From assembly GCA_963678705.1 (NCBI GenBank), contig CAVMBN010000107.1, positions 53,001 to 117,000 of the forward strand: DNA of 64,000 nt. Reading direction: 5' to 3'. Source of the stretch: Panorpa germanica. Taxonomy: Eukaryota; Arthropoda; Insecta; Mecoptera; Panorpidae. Position 1 is the first letter of the stretch, and each line of letters starts with the position of its first letter. The notes beneath the pieces are model-generated. The model worked only from the letters and a program-made list of their open reading frames with translations. It had not been told where the DNA came from and did no database searches. The translations under genes and the position numbers were made by a program. Positions 10,465 to 21,439 of the stretch are shown here, piece by piece.

Positions 10465-11345
10465 TAGAGGCGGCTTTAAGGGGTGGCAAGCAGGGCAACC
10501 GCTCGGGGCCTTGCATTCTCGCGCAACAACCCAAGTAGAAAAATTCATTACTATATATGTATTTGAATCTTACGCCTCGCTCTTTAGAAATCGCACTAGA
10601 ATCACTGCGTATATCTTTTAAGGCTTTTTTCATCATTAATATTTGTCGTCTTTGTGCTTGTTACCTTTTATAAAACTTCCAATATAAAATTTTATATCTC
10701 GTCAAAGGGCTTGTGTCTTATGTCTTAATTTCTATAAAAGTGTACTATATATTGATAAAGTGGTTTACTAGAACCTCAAATGTTCAATTATTTTTTAATA
10801 AATCCTTATATGTTAAGAGATATTAACAATTAAAAAAGTAATTTTATCTCTTTAATTATTAAAGGGATTCAACGTTGTACACATTCCAAGTGCATGTGAC
10901 ATCACAATCCTTGTGTAAGGTTACCAACCTTACACCTCAAAAATCTCTGCTATATGTATTTATATATCAAAATGTCAAATTTTATTTACAGCTATTTCAA
11001 GGAATAATAAAATTTCAATATTATGTCTGCTTTAGCAGGGTTAAATAAAATAAAAACTTATTACTCTTTGATTTGACTTGATTATTTGACTACCAACAGC
11101 TACAAAACATTACCATAGCACATACCTACTCAACAAATAACTGACGTTAAAATGCATTTCACGTCATACAAATATGGCCGACCATTTCTAGCGCTAAAAC
11201 TACAATTCAAAATTTTAATTGCTATATCTCTGTCAATATTTAGATATTTAATAAAATAGACACGGCAATTGAAAAATCGACCATTAAAAAATGAGGACAC
11301 AAGCCCATTATCATTAAAAATACTTACTTACAATTTACAAAATGA
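10465..11345 (+). mobile_element. Interrupted copy of the hAT MITE (partner at 26312)
   Basis: Bases 10465-10706 match the left two-thirds of the 401-bp hAT MITE at 26312-26712: AGAGGCGG start, GGGGTGGCAAGCAGG, the CATTCTCGCGCAACAAC block and the block ending CTCGTCA. The match resumes at 11307 (ATTATCAT, ACTTACTTACAATTTACA) and fades near 11345. The gap is filled by another element (10707-11306). The right terminus is lost. Confidence 0.75.
10707..11306. mobile_element. 600-bp TIR element nested in the hAT MITE
   Basis: The ends are short inverted repeats, GGGCTTGTGTC at 10707-10717 and GACACAAGCCC at 11296-11306. The element interrupts a sequence that is continuous in the other MITE copy. 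Its right half (from about 11035) recurs at 19378-19602 plus 25357-25437, where a LINE has split it. There is no coding capacity. The target duplication is at most one or two bases, so the superfamily is unclear. Confidence 0.65.
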
Positions 11346-11981
11346 CAAAACATTTCTACGTACTTTGAATTCATTTAAATAATATGAACCCTTCAACGTT
11401 GCCTTAATTACGATGGTAATTAACAAATGCAGTCTTTAAATTAACGACTTTTAATTCTAAAAGATAACGCAGAATCAAAGGGTGACGTTAGATATAAAAC
11501 TAATCTACGAAAAAAAAAATCTACTCGTAGGTCCTAAACCGAAATGCACCGAAATGATTAATGCACCCAATGCTTCAGTCTGGAAATTTCTGGATTTTAA
11601 CAAGTTACATCGTGTCGTAGGCTTGGGATAAGTTCACTCCCCCCTCTCCATCCCACTCCTCAGCGCTACCAAGCTAAATACCATTCAGTTAACACTTCCC
11701 TGTGTGGTATAGACAATCTCGCGATGCGTTAACTATATATTTATGAAGCTATTTCTTTTACTCTTATACACATTGAATATGTGTGAGGGAGATGCACTAT
11801 ATTTAAATATATTACTCTCCAGCTGATATTGAATTTAAATGCCTAATTTATCTTTAAGTGTGACGTCACAGAACATAGGACAAGGGCGACCGCTGTGGCT
11901 GGTCCTTTGGGACTAGGATGCTGCGTCGGCGAATAGTTTGAACAGTGCAGTACTTGATTTGTATATTTTATACATATTCTG
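11346..11981. other. Intergenic, nothing recognised
   Basis: No gene or repeat supported. A perfect TGACGTCA palindrome is at 11861-11868, but it has no gene next to it. Confidence 0.4.
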
Positions 11982-12612
11982 ACGAAAGAAGCTTTTTTTC
12001 CATAATGTTTTTTGATGACACTGTTAATATATAAATATTTCTATAATTACTACACGATAAAATGACATTTGAAGAATATTTTGTGAAATTTTCATAAATA
12101 AATGTTAAGAAATGAGGCATTCACAGCAAATCTCCGCTGACGTCACAAAAAAAAGTGACATTGCGGTGCCACTCATAACTCATCACTGGATTTTCTGAAA
12201 TCGCAAAACCAAAATGATTTTATTAGTTGATAAGTTTCTGCAGGTAACGCTGTCAAGTTTTTATTTTTTTATTGATTTTTCAATTTTTTACAGCACTTAA
12301 AAGTCAAAATTCCGATTTTTCATGAAAAAAATCAGAAATTTTGTTATTTTAAATTACGCTAAGATTAAAAAATAGACATAAACTCGACTGCATTACCTCG
12401 GCATTTTTGTAAAGAAAGAGTGTGCAAAATTTCAAAAGAATCGGTCCAGTAGATTTTGAGCTATGTGTGAGAAACCACATTTAAAAGTTTTAAAGTAACA
12501 CGAAAGCAGATCAGAGAGGTGAAGACTTAAAACTCTATATCTCCGACAGTTTTACTCCAATCGACTTTAAATTTTTACACAATAAACTTAATATGTTGTA
12601 CAATAATATTAA
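11982..12612 (+). repeat. Dispersed repeat of about 630 bp, copy A
   Basis: It aligns, as the reverse complement, with 27768-28430 over nearly its full length. Shared blocks include GAATATTTTGTGAAATTT-like, GAGGCATT, TCCGC with GTCAC, TTATCATT-type and ACAGTTTTACTCCAATC. It has frameshifts and no conserved open frame in both copies. No terminal inverted repeat or target duplication was found, so I cannot assign a class. Confidence 0.7.
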
Positions 12613-13695
12613 TAATAACTATATTTTTGCCACAGCTTGACTAGATAGTTGACAATACTTCCGCGGCAGCTAGATCGTTGTAATTCTTGTCCCTTTATTC
12701 ATTAAAGAGATCAGAAATGTATCGATTATATCCGTTTCTACCCTTTCTTAAATGAATTGTATGCTCATTTATACACCAGAGTGAAAAAGGATTGATAAAA
12801 GTGCGTACGTCGACTACTTACAGTTGTCTCGAGCAGCACAGAAAGTTTTGATATTATAAACGTTGTTAAAATACTTTAATACTGATCGTTTGATGTCAAT
12901 AGTGCCAAATATTAAGCGGCAAATAAAATTTTCAGCTTGATATAGCTATATCTCTAAAAACTTTCACATATTTAAAAAATGCCAAATGTATTTAACGATC
13001 GACTGTACGTCACTGTTCCGCGGGGCTACCTCGAACCCGTCAAACAGTACGGTTCATATAATATCTACAGGATATGGACCTACAACCCAGCGACAATTTA
13101 TTGCAACATGCATCGGTTGTAATCTCAAAAAACCGTTAAAACTCAAATAGTTAATGAATTGAGCAATTCGGCATTTGATTCAGATTTAAGATTTTAAATG
13201 TGTAAGTGTTCTTAAAAGCATTTTGATTAGAGTTATCAATTGGTTTTTACAAAACAGGTTTTGAAAATATGTCGTTAAGTTATTTGGACGGTATCAGTTA
13301 TTTGTTTAATTTTGTAAATATTTATTATTCAAACAAACCCCAGACTCCAGACGGTGTAGAATGCGGTCGGTGTTTGTGTTTAATGCAAGAAGAAACTTGG
13401 CCTTGGTCTCTAGTTCATTACACAAACTTGACGAGTCGGCGGATCGCATTAAGACGTGGAGAATCCTAGGTGGGCCACTTTAACTCCTACATTCAACATT
13501 TGTTCTATTTGTTTCTATGATTACTACCATTCAATTTCATCAATTGTTATGGTAAGTGGCACTATTCACCACGGAAGAAGCCAACGCACCTGTTTTAAGA
13601 ATGAAACGTAGGAGAGACGGGATGGGGAGCATATCACAAGCCTCAGCATCAAAACAGGGGTTGCTTGTTGAATTAACTTACACCGAAGCCGGGTA
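12613..13695. other. Intergenic, nothing recognised
   Basis: A 66-codon frame at 13269-13469 has no recognisable motif or splice context and is not called. The rest is AT-rich with a few GC-richer phrases near 13010-13110. Confidence 0.4.
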
Positions 13696-13932
13696 ATAAA
13701 ATTTTTTGACATGGAATAAGCCGCTTTAGGCGACCCCTGTTGGAATATTATATATCTATGAACTAAAATTCTCAGTGAAGCAATATCAGGATGGGTGAAG
13801 GGAGTGAAGTGTACTCCCTTCACCCTTTCTTTTCTTCAGATGTTGAGTCACCGAGAATTATAGTACATTGAAAATATAATATTCCAACAGGGGTCGCCTA
13901 AAACGGTTTATTCCATGTCAAATAATTTTACT
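13696..13932. mobile_element. Fold-back MITE of about 240 bp
   Basis: The two halves are inverted copies. GACATGGAATAA, TAGGCGACCCCTGTTGGAAT and a TATTATAT stretch on the left recur reversed on the right (ATTCCAACAGGGGTCGCCTA, TTATTCCATGTC). The symmetry continues inward through AATTCTCAGTGA and TCACCGAGAATT to a perfect 13-bp hairpin (GGGTGAAGGGAGT at 13793-13805, ACTCCCTTCACCC at 13813-13825, 7-base loop). Outer ends are set where similarity fades. Confidence 0.8.
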
Positions 13933-14126
13933 CTAAGTGATAGTACCCCGGATAGTATCCGAGCCCCGAATCTGCCCGAACCGAATGAAAATGCAACTGT
14001 GTGTGTGCATACGAGAACGTACACGGCACGAACGAAACTAAACTGATTTGAAATTGGTTTTGAGCGACTGTGTTTCTAGGGCGCAGGGCAATTACGTTGC
14101 ATGCTTTTGATGGTGAACATCATGAG

Positions 14127-16989
14127 CAGAGATGTGGACAAATACTTTTCAAAAGTATTTAAATACATACATACATACAAATTCCTTAGAATACGACACA
14201 ATAAAATCCCCTATTATGCTATTGTTAAAAATTCTCACACGACTCGACATGGCTCGTTTTTCGGTTTCGTTGGAAACTTTGTAGCGCGGCTAGTTTGCAA
14301 TCAGTCGACCCATGTGCAAACGGCCTTAGCATTCTCCTTCATTTTTTCCACTCTTGGTAGAGGCCTATCTCGCACCCTCCCGCAACGGTTTTGCTGGGGC
14401 GTATAACCCTCAGTAACCCCGTTCCAAGCCAAAATACAATCATAAATGAACAACCTGTTGCTTTGTTTAGTCGCTTGATTGAATCCTTTGATAAAAATAC
14501 AAAATAAAATAAAATTTTAACATTTAGTTAAAAATATTTCGATGACTTCATTTTCAATTTCTTTTTAAAGTCTTGTATATCACTAGGACCCCATTCTAGC
14601 ATCTTCACCCGAAATATATTATTATCCATGTATTATAAGATGATTTAACAGTATTTGAAGTCATCTGGTTTTTGATCACTGCTCGTGGAGCTGATTCGCG
14701 GGCCGCCGCCTTGCCCCTGCCGGCGATGCTCATGCGCTAAGGAATGTGGTCCATTCAGTTATCACGAACACCCGATTGTAGGCGTGGCCTCACTGTACAT
14801 AAGGTGAAGTTCTTATCAGCAGTTTGGGATGCCAATTGATTACAACCAGTAATTGCGATAGTCGGGCGTGTTTTGTATTTTAAGTTATCAGAAATATCAT
14901 CATCGTTTTTTACAGTAGATATTGTTTTTATTTCACAGCAAGTGTTAAAAATATACTAATTGTTTTTGTAGTAATTATATTAACAAATTTTTTCTTATGT
15001 ATAATTTTTTATGTAATGCTACGCTATCAGTGACGACCTCCAACTATTTTGGGATTGTTTATAGTATCGAGGTTAGATATGTTGATTATTGAACTACACC
15101 GCTGCCTAATAGTTGTATGCTTATATAAACGCCTAATCAATTAAAGTTGAGAACAGCTAAACCGCAGTAAATATAAGTCGGAAATAAAATTCAACCTAAA
15201 AAATTGATTTATCAGTTTTCAGATTTATCAACTACGAAAATTGTAACCGATGTATTTTGCTTGGTTAAGCTACAGTTATATTTGACCCAACCAAAAATGA
15301 AAGCTGAGAAATAAAATTATGAACCAAGGAGATTAGAAACCAAAAATGTGATACCTTGCAAAAGGGTCTGCTGTTAAGGTGAAACGATACTTGGCCATTT
15401 TTGACTCGCGAAATATAGATGGTGATACTATACAGTAGGTATAATAATATAAAAATTGTAATTTAACTAGAAAATATAGCAATATTAATTTTCAAAACTT
15501 ATTTTTGCGGTTCCAACTCATTAAAAGTCAGTTGAAGAAAGCTTAAAATGTAGATACGTTATTCACCTAACTAATTGCAGCTTTAGACCTTAATTCACGT
15601 TTATAGTTACTTACATAAAACGATTTAAACATAAAAGAACATGGTTTTTTTGATAATATTTACCCTGCTGTATAGTATCGACATCTAAATTTCGCGAATC
15701 AAAAATGGCCAAGTATCGTTTCACCTTAAAATCTGTTGTGGAACAGAGATAGCAATAGTTTCGAAATGAAGTGGGTAGGAAATTGTCATTTATTCTTGTA
15801 ATACCTCCTCTAAAATTACAACTTATTACAAAATAATTGGATATTTCAGGTCCTGATAGCCAACTTAACCTATATAAAGCACATTTTTACTTAAATTAGT
15901 ACACTACAAGTCCTTCTAGAAATCCATGACGTCACTTTGATAATTTTTATGTTTATTTTACGGTCATATTTACTGTCATACTCTTCTAGATCAATTTACT
16001 ATAACAATTTAATAATAATTCATTTTAAAAGGCATCGTCGCGGTCGTATCAAGAAAATTGACCATGCGTCGTATGTAAACTGATGAGCTATTAAATTTTT
16101 TAAGCCCCCTTATCAGTCTTGTCATGGTTATTGCGTTCCGCTTGACGCTTCTCCTTTCAACAACCCCCCGCCATCCCCTCATGATACACACGTTACGCCA
16201 TAACGCGATGTTTGCCACATATATCAGTTTGCACCTAGTGAGGTTTAACATTTCAATATTTGCGTCGTTTGTTTACTTTCCGTGGTTTTTAATTGATGAG
16301 TTTGATTAACTGTTATTAATAAACTGTTTCGTATCTTGCAGATACGACAGTATCATACTTAGCTTAGAGATATCAACAGGGTGTATTTGACACGATAAGG
16401 CAGGGTCTTTGACAATCGTCTAAATTATTGTGCATAATTATTGTAAATTATTGTACTTTACACCAGTTAAATATAGATTTAGTTTTGGTTATAACTTTCT
16501 TGTTATAAAAGTTACAGCAAAAAGTTATTAAAAAAAGTTTTAGATAATACTATTATCTACAAAAAACTTTTTACAAATTTTTTATAGGAGTTATAGTTTT
16601 CATGATAAATAAATAAAACTTATACACCGTCATTTTCAAGCTAACGAAAATGCACGATTCGAAGCCTCGGTTTATCTCGTTAAATCCTAATGATAATCTA
16701 ATGTTCAAAATTGATTGTATAGAGGGCTTATGTCCGTGTATAAGCTGAAAGGTTCGTCCAAATAAAAATTAAGTTTACATTTAAAAAATAATATTTACTG
16801 ATTTGAACACTATGAAGTAATAAAAATGAAAAAAGTATTTTTTATTTTCCAAATAGAAAATAGGTTTGTAAAAGTTTTCAAATAAAATTGTATACTTGTA
16901 AAAGATATTTAAATACAAAATAGAAAATAGGTATTTACTATTTTGTATTTGCATTTTGAGTATATGTATTTGAAAAACGCACATCTCTG
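14127..16989. mobile_element. Possible hAT element or pair of hAT ends, 2.9 kb
   Basis: The left end reads CAGAGATGTGGACAAATAC and the right end, reversed, CAGAGATGTGCGTTTTTC. Both are followed by repeated AAATAC phrases, as in hAT subterminal regions. No transposase frame lies between them, and the 8-bp flanks (ATCATGAG, TATGGTAG) do not match. They may be ends of one decayed element or of two elements. A TA-flanked MITE (15377-15726) lies inside. The remaining interior shows no gene, only a GC-rich patch near 14690-14730. Confidence 0.4.
15377..15726 (+). mobile_element. TA-flanked MITE, 350 bp, long inverted repeats
   Basis: The left end starts AGGTGAAACGATACTTGGCC and the right end is its complement. 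The inverted repeat runs about 60 bp with mismatches, through the CGCGAA block and ACTATACAG. A TA dinucleotide lies on each side (15375-15376 and 15727-15728), as for Tc1/mariner-type MITEs. There is no coding frame. A second, inverted copy is at 19021. Confidence 0.8.
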
Positions 16990-18272
16990 TATGGTAGTAT
17001 ACACTGTAGACGCCGACGACGCTTTCTATATCTGGAGTCTTGTTCGTTCTAATTAGCGTAATAATTGTCATCTCCACGTCCAGGTGCAGGTAGACATTCA
17101 GTAGCCAACATAATAAAAGGTCAGTGGCGCTACATCAACAATATGCAAAACGTACGTACGAGAACTAGCTACACCCTGTAAATAATAATTGGTACGCCAC
17201 TGTGAACAGTTCTTTTTTCTCTCTAACGGTGATTATCATCTGATTCCCAACAGCGTTTAAAAAACAATTTCAATTCTTTTTCTCCTAACAAGGAGTTCAT
17301 TTAATTTTTAAAGTTAATTCCCTGTGCGTCTCATATGTGTGTGTGTGTGTGTGTCTCTGTGTGTGTGCGTTTGTTTCTGCACTGCAGAATTCCATGAATT
17401 TGTTAAAATATATGTAGCAACTCTAAATATAGAGATTTCGCATTATAATTATGCTTTATTGGAATCCTTTGTTGTATAAATATAGGGTGGCATAGAAATT
17501 GGGTTGTGAAACACATAACATTTCTCAGTTCTTTCTTATTATAAATGATTTAAACCGTGCAACATAATACATTGTATATTAAAATTGAAATACTGACTCA
17601 CCTCCACCGACGAAACTTCAGAAACGCAGTATATTGTATCGTTAGGTTAGGTCACTGTTGAAAAGATGCGAATCTTGGCTAACTCACTTGACACTTCAGT
17701 TTAAATTTTTTTTTTAATTATTAAATAGTTTTTAATGTTTATACATATTGATAATATGTATGGTATGATCGTCTAATAGAAATATTTTGGAAAGAAAACT
17801 CTGAATAAGCTATATACCAAATAGTATTGTCAAAATATAACCTTACTTACAATATCACACTAACAAAAGTTCACAACACATTATTTAATATAAAAACTAC
17901 ACATTTCACGTTTATTAAAATAATTTAACACTATTCTGGTAATAATATAAGTAACAGATATTTTAAAATACACTAAGAATTAAAATGACAGCTATTAAAA
18001 TGACTGTATACAGCTATGACAAGATACACTTGTTGAACTTATAACGAGATTTATTTAATTGCATAAGTCAAGTAAATTATTTCACCAGATCTATAGTTAA
18101 TTCATGTTCAATATAATACACAATTTATAGTAATTTATTTATTATGTTACATAGTTTATATTAAAATTACAACCACCAAGTTGACATTCACACAAACGAT
18201 TTAAAAGGCCGCGTATGTACTATGGGTAATTTTTATGTACTTCTTCTTCTTTTTTATTGTTTTTGATTTCAG
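16990..18272. other. Intergenic with a GT microsatellite
   Basis: No gene supported. The only distinct feature is the GT run at 17336-17368. The phrase GTTAGGTTAGGT near 17643 is too short to be a telomeric array. Confidence 0.4.
17336..17368 (+). repeat. GT dinucleotide microsatellite
   Basis: About nine TG units, then CTC, then a further short TG run. Confidence 0.85.
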
Positions 18273-18541
18273 CGCCATTTGACCACCGATTTGAATCATT
18301 AAATAAAGTAATTCTTTTGAACTATACAGTTACTATAATATTTAATAATACTTATAGTATTTTGAATGACTTCCTAGACTTACCAATATTTTTTCATCGC
18401 ATGTTTCTTGTTTATAGTGCACTAGTTTCGTATTTTATATTTTCTACAACTATGGAACACCTTGTTGTTATAAGGTATTTAAAAATAAAACCCGATCAAG
18501 TCAATAAGTGGTTATGCGTTGATATTTGTCATTTTGTATAG
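18273..18541 (+). CDS. Possible orphan exon or gene fragment, unknown
   Basis: A reading frame of 89 codons follows a good splice acceptor (pyrimidine tract, then TTTCAG ending at 18272) and ends with a stop at 18539-18541. The peptide begins PFDHRFESLNKVILLNY and contains hydrophobic stretches such as FFHRMFLVYSALVSYFIF. The RFExLNK phrase and membrane-like segments recall insect chemoreceptors, but this is a weak resemblance and no partner exon was found. It may equally be a chance frame in AT-rich DNA. Confidence 0.2.
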
Positions 18542-19020
18542 AACTAATCCATGGAACGTAATGATAGTTGCTGACCAGTCAACAGTCTGACTTTCTACAC
18601 TGTTATTCATATGGATTTTTTAACAGTGTATCTTGAAAATTATGCAGTGTCAAGCTACAATAGTTGATGCGCAGTGCTCTTTTGCATTCGACGATATCAA
18701 ATCGCGATCTTCTTGTCATTAGATTACGAGGAAAGTTGGAAACGATCAAAAATAGCTCACTTTCAACATATTTTGTAAGAAAACAAATACAGATTGTTGT
18801 AATTTCTTTACAGGATAGTATTTGTCATATGCTTAATTAATGATTCTAAGTTTTTCACCACAATTGTAAGAAAATTGTATCACAAAATATAGATTCGTAT
18901 TTAGTTTTATTTTAAAGGTTTAAAAATAATTTTGAACTTGTGAAAGGATGCGTCATGCGTCAGTAATATACATTATTTTGTAAGAATTACTATCTTTATT
19001 TAATAGAAATTATTTTATTT
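18542..19020. other. Intergenic, nothing recognised
   Basis: AT-rich DNA without a supported gene or repeat. Confidence 0.4.
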
Positions 19021-19285
19021 AGGTTGAAAAGATACTTGGCCAATTTTGACTCGCGAAATATATATGGCGATACTATACAGCAGGTTAAATATTATCAAAA
19101 AACCATGTTTTTTATGTTTAAATCGTTTTATGTAAGTAACTATAAACACGAATCAAAATCTAAAGCTGCAATTAGTTTAAAGAATAACGTATCTACATTT
19201 TAAGCTTTCTTCCACTGACTTTTAATGAGTTAAACTGCAAAAATAACTTTCGAAAATTAATATTGTAAAATATTATAAAAGAATA
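19021..19285 (-). mobile_element. Truncated inverted copy of the 15377 MITE
   Basis: It reads AGGTTGAAAAGATACTTGGCC and then follows the reverse complement of 15377-15726 through ACCATGTTTTTTATG, AAATCGTTTTATGTAAGTAA and TAACGTATCTACATTTTAAGC, until similarity fades near 19285. The second inverted repeat is missing. Confidence 0.75.
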
Positions 19286-19377
19286 TTGTAATAATATTAT
19301 AAACGAACACGTTCCAGACAAAAATCTCATGATATGTAATAGAAATTAAGTAGAATTTACTAAAAAATGTTTACTGG

Positions 19378-19602
19378 GAGGGTTAAATAAAATATAAACT
19401 TATTATTCTTTGACTTGACTTGATTATTTCGACTACCAACAGCTACAAAACATTACCACAACACTGACCCACTCAACAAATAACTGACGTTGAAATGCAT
19501 TTTACGTCATAAAAATATGGCCGACCATTTCCAGCGCTAAAACTACTATTCAAACTTTTAATTGCTATATCTCCGTCAATATTTAGATATTTAATAAAAT
19601 AG
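19378..19602. mobile_element. Left part of a TIR-element copy split by the LINE
   Basis: It matches 11035-11262 closely (AGGGTTAAATAAAAT, CTACCAACAGCTACAAAACA, AATATGGCCGACCATTTC). It is cut at TTAATAAAATAG and continues at 25357 after the LINE. Its own left half, including the terminal repeat, is missing. Confidence 0.75.
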
Positions 19603-19814
19603 CAGTTCGCATCGAGACTCCTTAGTGAGTGCAAGTGTTTACAATAAACAAAACAATAAAATTTTTAGTGATCTTTTTTTTGCAAATTATAATATTTTTT
19701 TTTCTTTTTTTCTTTGTGATTTATTTGTATTTAAATTATAATTTTATTATTATTAAGTGATATTACTAAAAAGTGAAGTAACTTTTATGTAATTATCACT
19801 GGTTAATTAACAAT

Positions 19815-21242
19815 ATGGATATGGAGACTGAACCTCCCGATAAAAATCCGAACAATAAAAACAACTCTGTGACTAACAAATCATTTCCTACAGAAAAAAC
19901 ATCCAGTGATATGGCAGAAAACTTAAATAACAATAGTGACAATGTTAAAAAAATATATAATAATTTATACAACACAGAAACAAAATATGACTCGTATAAA
20001 GTAATGATTGTTAAAAATAATAGTGATGGAAATACATTTTTTAGTTCTCTTAAATTAGCAGAAATAATTTGCAAAATTAGCAATAAATCTAATATAATAG
20101 AAATTAAAAAAGTGGGAAGAAATAGAGTAATCGTTCAATGTGCTAAGGCAATACTAGCTAACGAAATTACCAAATCAACATTGCTGAAAAACAATGGATA
20201 TGAAGCGTTTATCCCATTTTACTGGTGCACAAAAGTAGCTATTATAAAAGGTGTTGATATTGAATATTCGGAAGATACAATTTTAAATAATATAGAGTGT
20301 CCACCTTTTAAAGTAACGAGAGTGCAAAGGTTAAATCGAAAACTAAGAGTTGACGGAGCTATAAAATATGAACCCAGTATAACAGTGAAATTATTCTTTG
20401 AAGGACTTGCTATTCCTGCTTATGTTTACATGTGGAGAGTGAGACGAGCATGTGAACCATTTGTACAACAGACGATACAATGTTATAATTGTTTTAAATT
20501 TAGACATGCAGCCACAAAATGTAGAGCAAAAGTAGCAAAATGTAAATTCTGCGGAAGTGAAGATCATTTACGTACTGCATGCACATCTCCTAACCCGACA
20601 TGCATAAATTGTAAACTTAACCACGAGGCTACAGACAATAAATGTCCTGAAAAAAAAAGACATATCAAGATAAAAGATCTCATGGCCCAACACAATCTCA
20701 GTTTTTATGAAGCAAAATTAGAATTAACAGAAAAAAATACAGACTATTTATACTCAGTAAGAACTCAAAACTCTTTTGAAGCTCTAAACTACAATGAGAC
20801 TTTTCCCAATATCACTAATAAATACAATAGTATCAACATAATTCCAACATGCAAACCAAACCCTTTAACCAGAAGAACCAATACCAGAGTGAATAAATCA
20901 AATACAGGTAACTCATTACAAAGATCTTACAGTCAACCACAACCTACGACATCCACTAAGGAACCAATTCCAAAAAGAAGAAGAGAAGAAAAGAAACCTA
21001 ACAATGAAGAAAGTGACACATTCCTTAAAAAAACTAATCAAGAAAAAAACAGAAAGCAAATCAACCAAGAGAAACCTGATATTACAATGGAAAACAATGA
21101 TAATGATACCTGCTATAAATCAATATATAATAAAAATAATGATGACAAAATTAAAGATACAAACAAAGACCCTAATATTACATCCCAATCTCTTAGAAGC
21201 TACAAGAAACAAATATCTAGTGTACAATGGCCAAACTCGTAA
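19815..21242 (+). CDS. LINE ORF1, nucleic-acid-binding gag-like protein
   Basis: An intact 475-residue frame from ATG at 19815. ORF1 proteins of this type coat the element RNA and accompany it to the genome. The N-terminus is Asn/Lys-rich. Residues about 60-215 look like the RRM-like domain normally ahead of the knuckles. Three CCHC zinc knuckles follow: CYNCFKFRHAATKC (223-236), CKFCGSEDHLRTAC (243-256) and CINCKLNHEATDNKC (263-277). The C-terminal 190 residues are polar and basic. ORF2 starts about 200 bp downstream in its own frame. No stop or frameshift is seen, unlike in ORF2. Confidence 0.9.
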   Translation: MDMETEPPDKNPNNKNNSVTNKSFPTEKTSSDMAENLNNNSDNVKKIYNNLYNTETKYDSYKVMIVKNNSDGNTFFSSLKLAEIICKISNKSNIIEIKKVGRNRVIVQCAKAILANEITKSTLLKNNGYEAFIPFYWCTKVAIIKGVDIEYSEDTILNNIECPPFKVTRVQRLNRKLRVDGAIKYEPSITVKLFFEGLAIPAYVYMWRVRRACEPFVQQTIQCYNCFKFRHAATKCRAKVAKCKFCGSEDHLRTACTSPNPTCINCKLNHEATDNKCPEKKRHIKIKDLMAQHNLSFYEAKLELTEKNTDYLYSVRTQNSFEALNYNETFPNITNKYNSINIIPTCKPNPLTRRTNTRVNKSNTGNSLQRSYSQPQPTTSTKEPIPKRRREEKKPNNEESDTFLKKTNQEKNRKQINQEKPDITMENNDNDTCYKSIYNKNNDDKIKDTNKDPNITSQSLRSYKKQISSVQWPNS

Positions 21243-21439
21243 GAAAACATCAATATATAAATTAAGTTTATTTTTTAATAAAAACTCTATTCACATCACT
21301 AAACCTAATCGGGTAATAAATTTACTAAAATATTAAATCAACAACAATTATATAAACATAAAGAAAAAATAAAATATATAAATAAATCGAAAAACAAGAC
21401 ATCAGATATAAAAATTAATCATTAATTAAAACAGTTAAA

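Noticed and set aside
13269..13469. 66-codon frame as a gene
   Set aside because: No motif, splice context or neighbouring exon supports it.
14127..16989. A confident 2.9-kb hAT element
   Set aside because: Only about 10 terminal bases pair, the 8-bp flanks differ and no transposase is present, so it is kept only at low confidence.
17641..17655. TTAGG-type telomeric repeat
   Set aside because: Only about two units (GTTAGGTTAGGT); no array.
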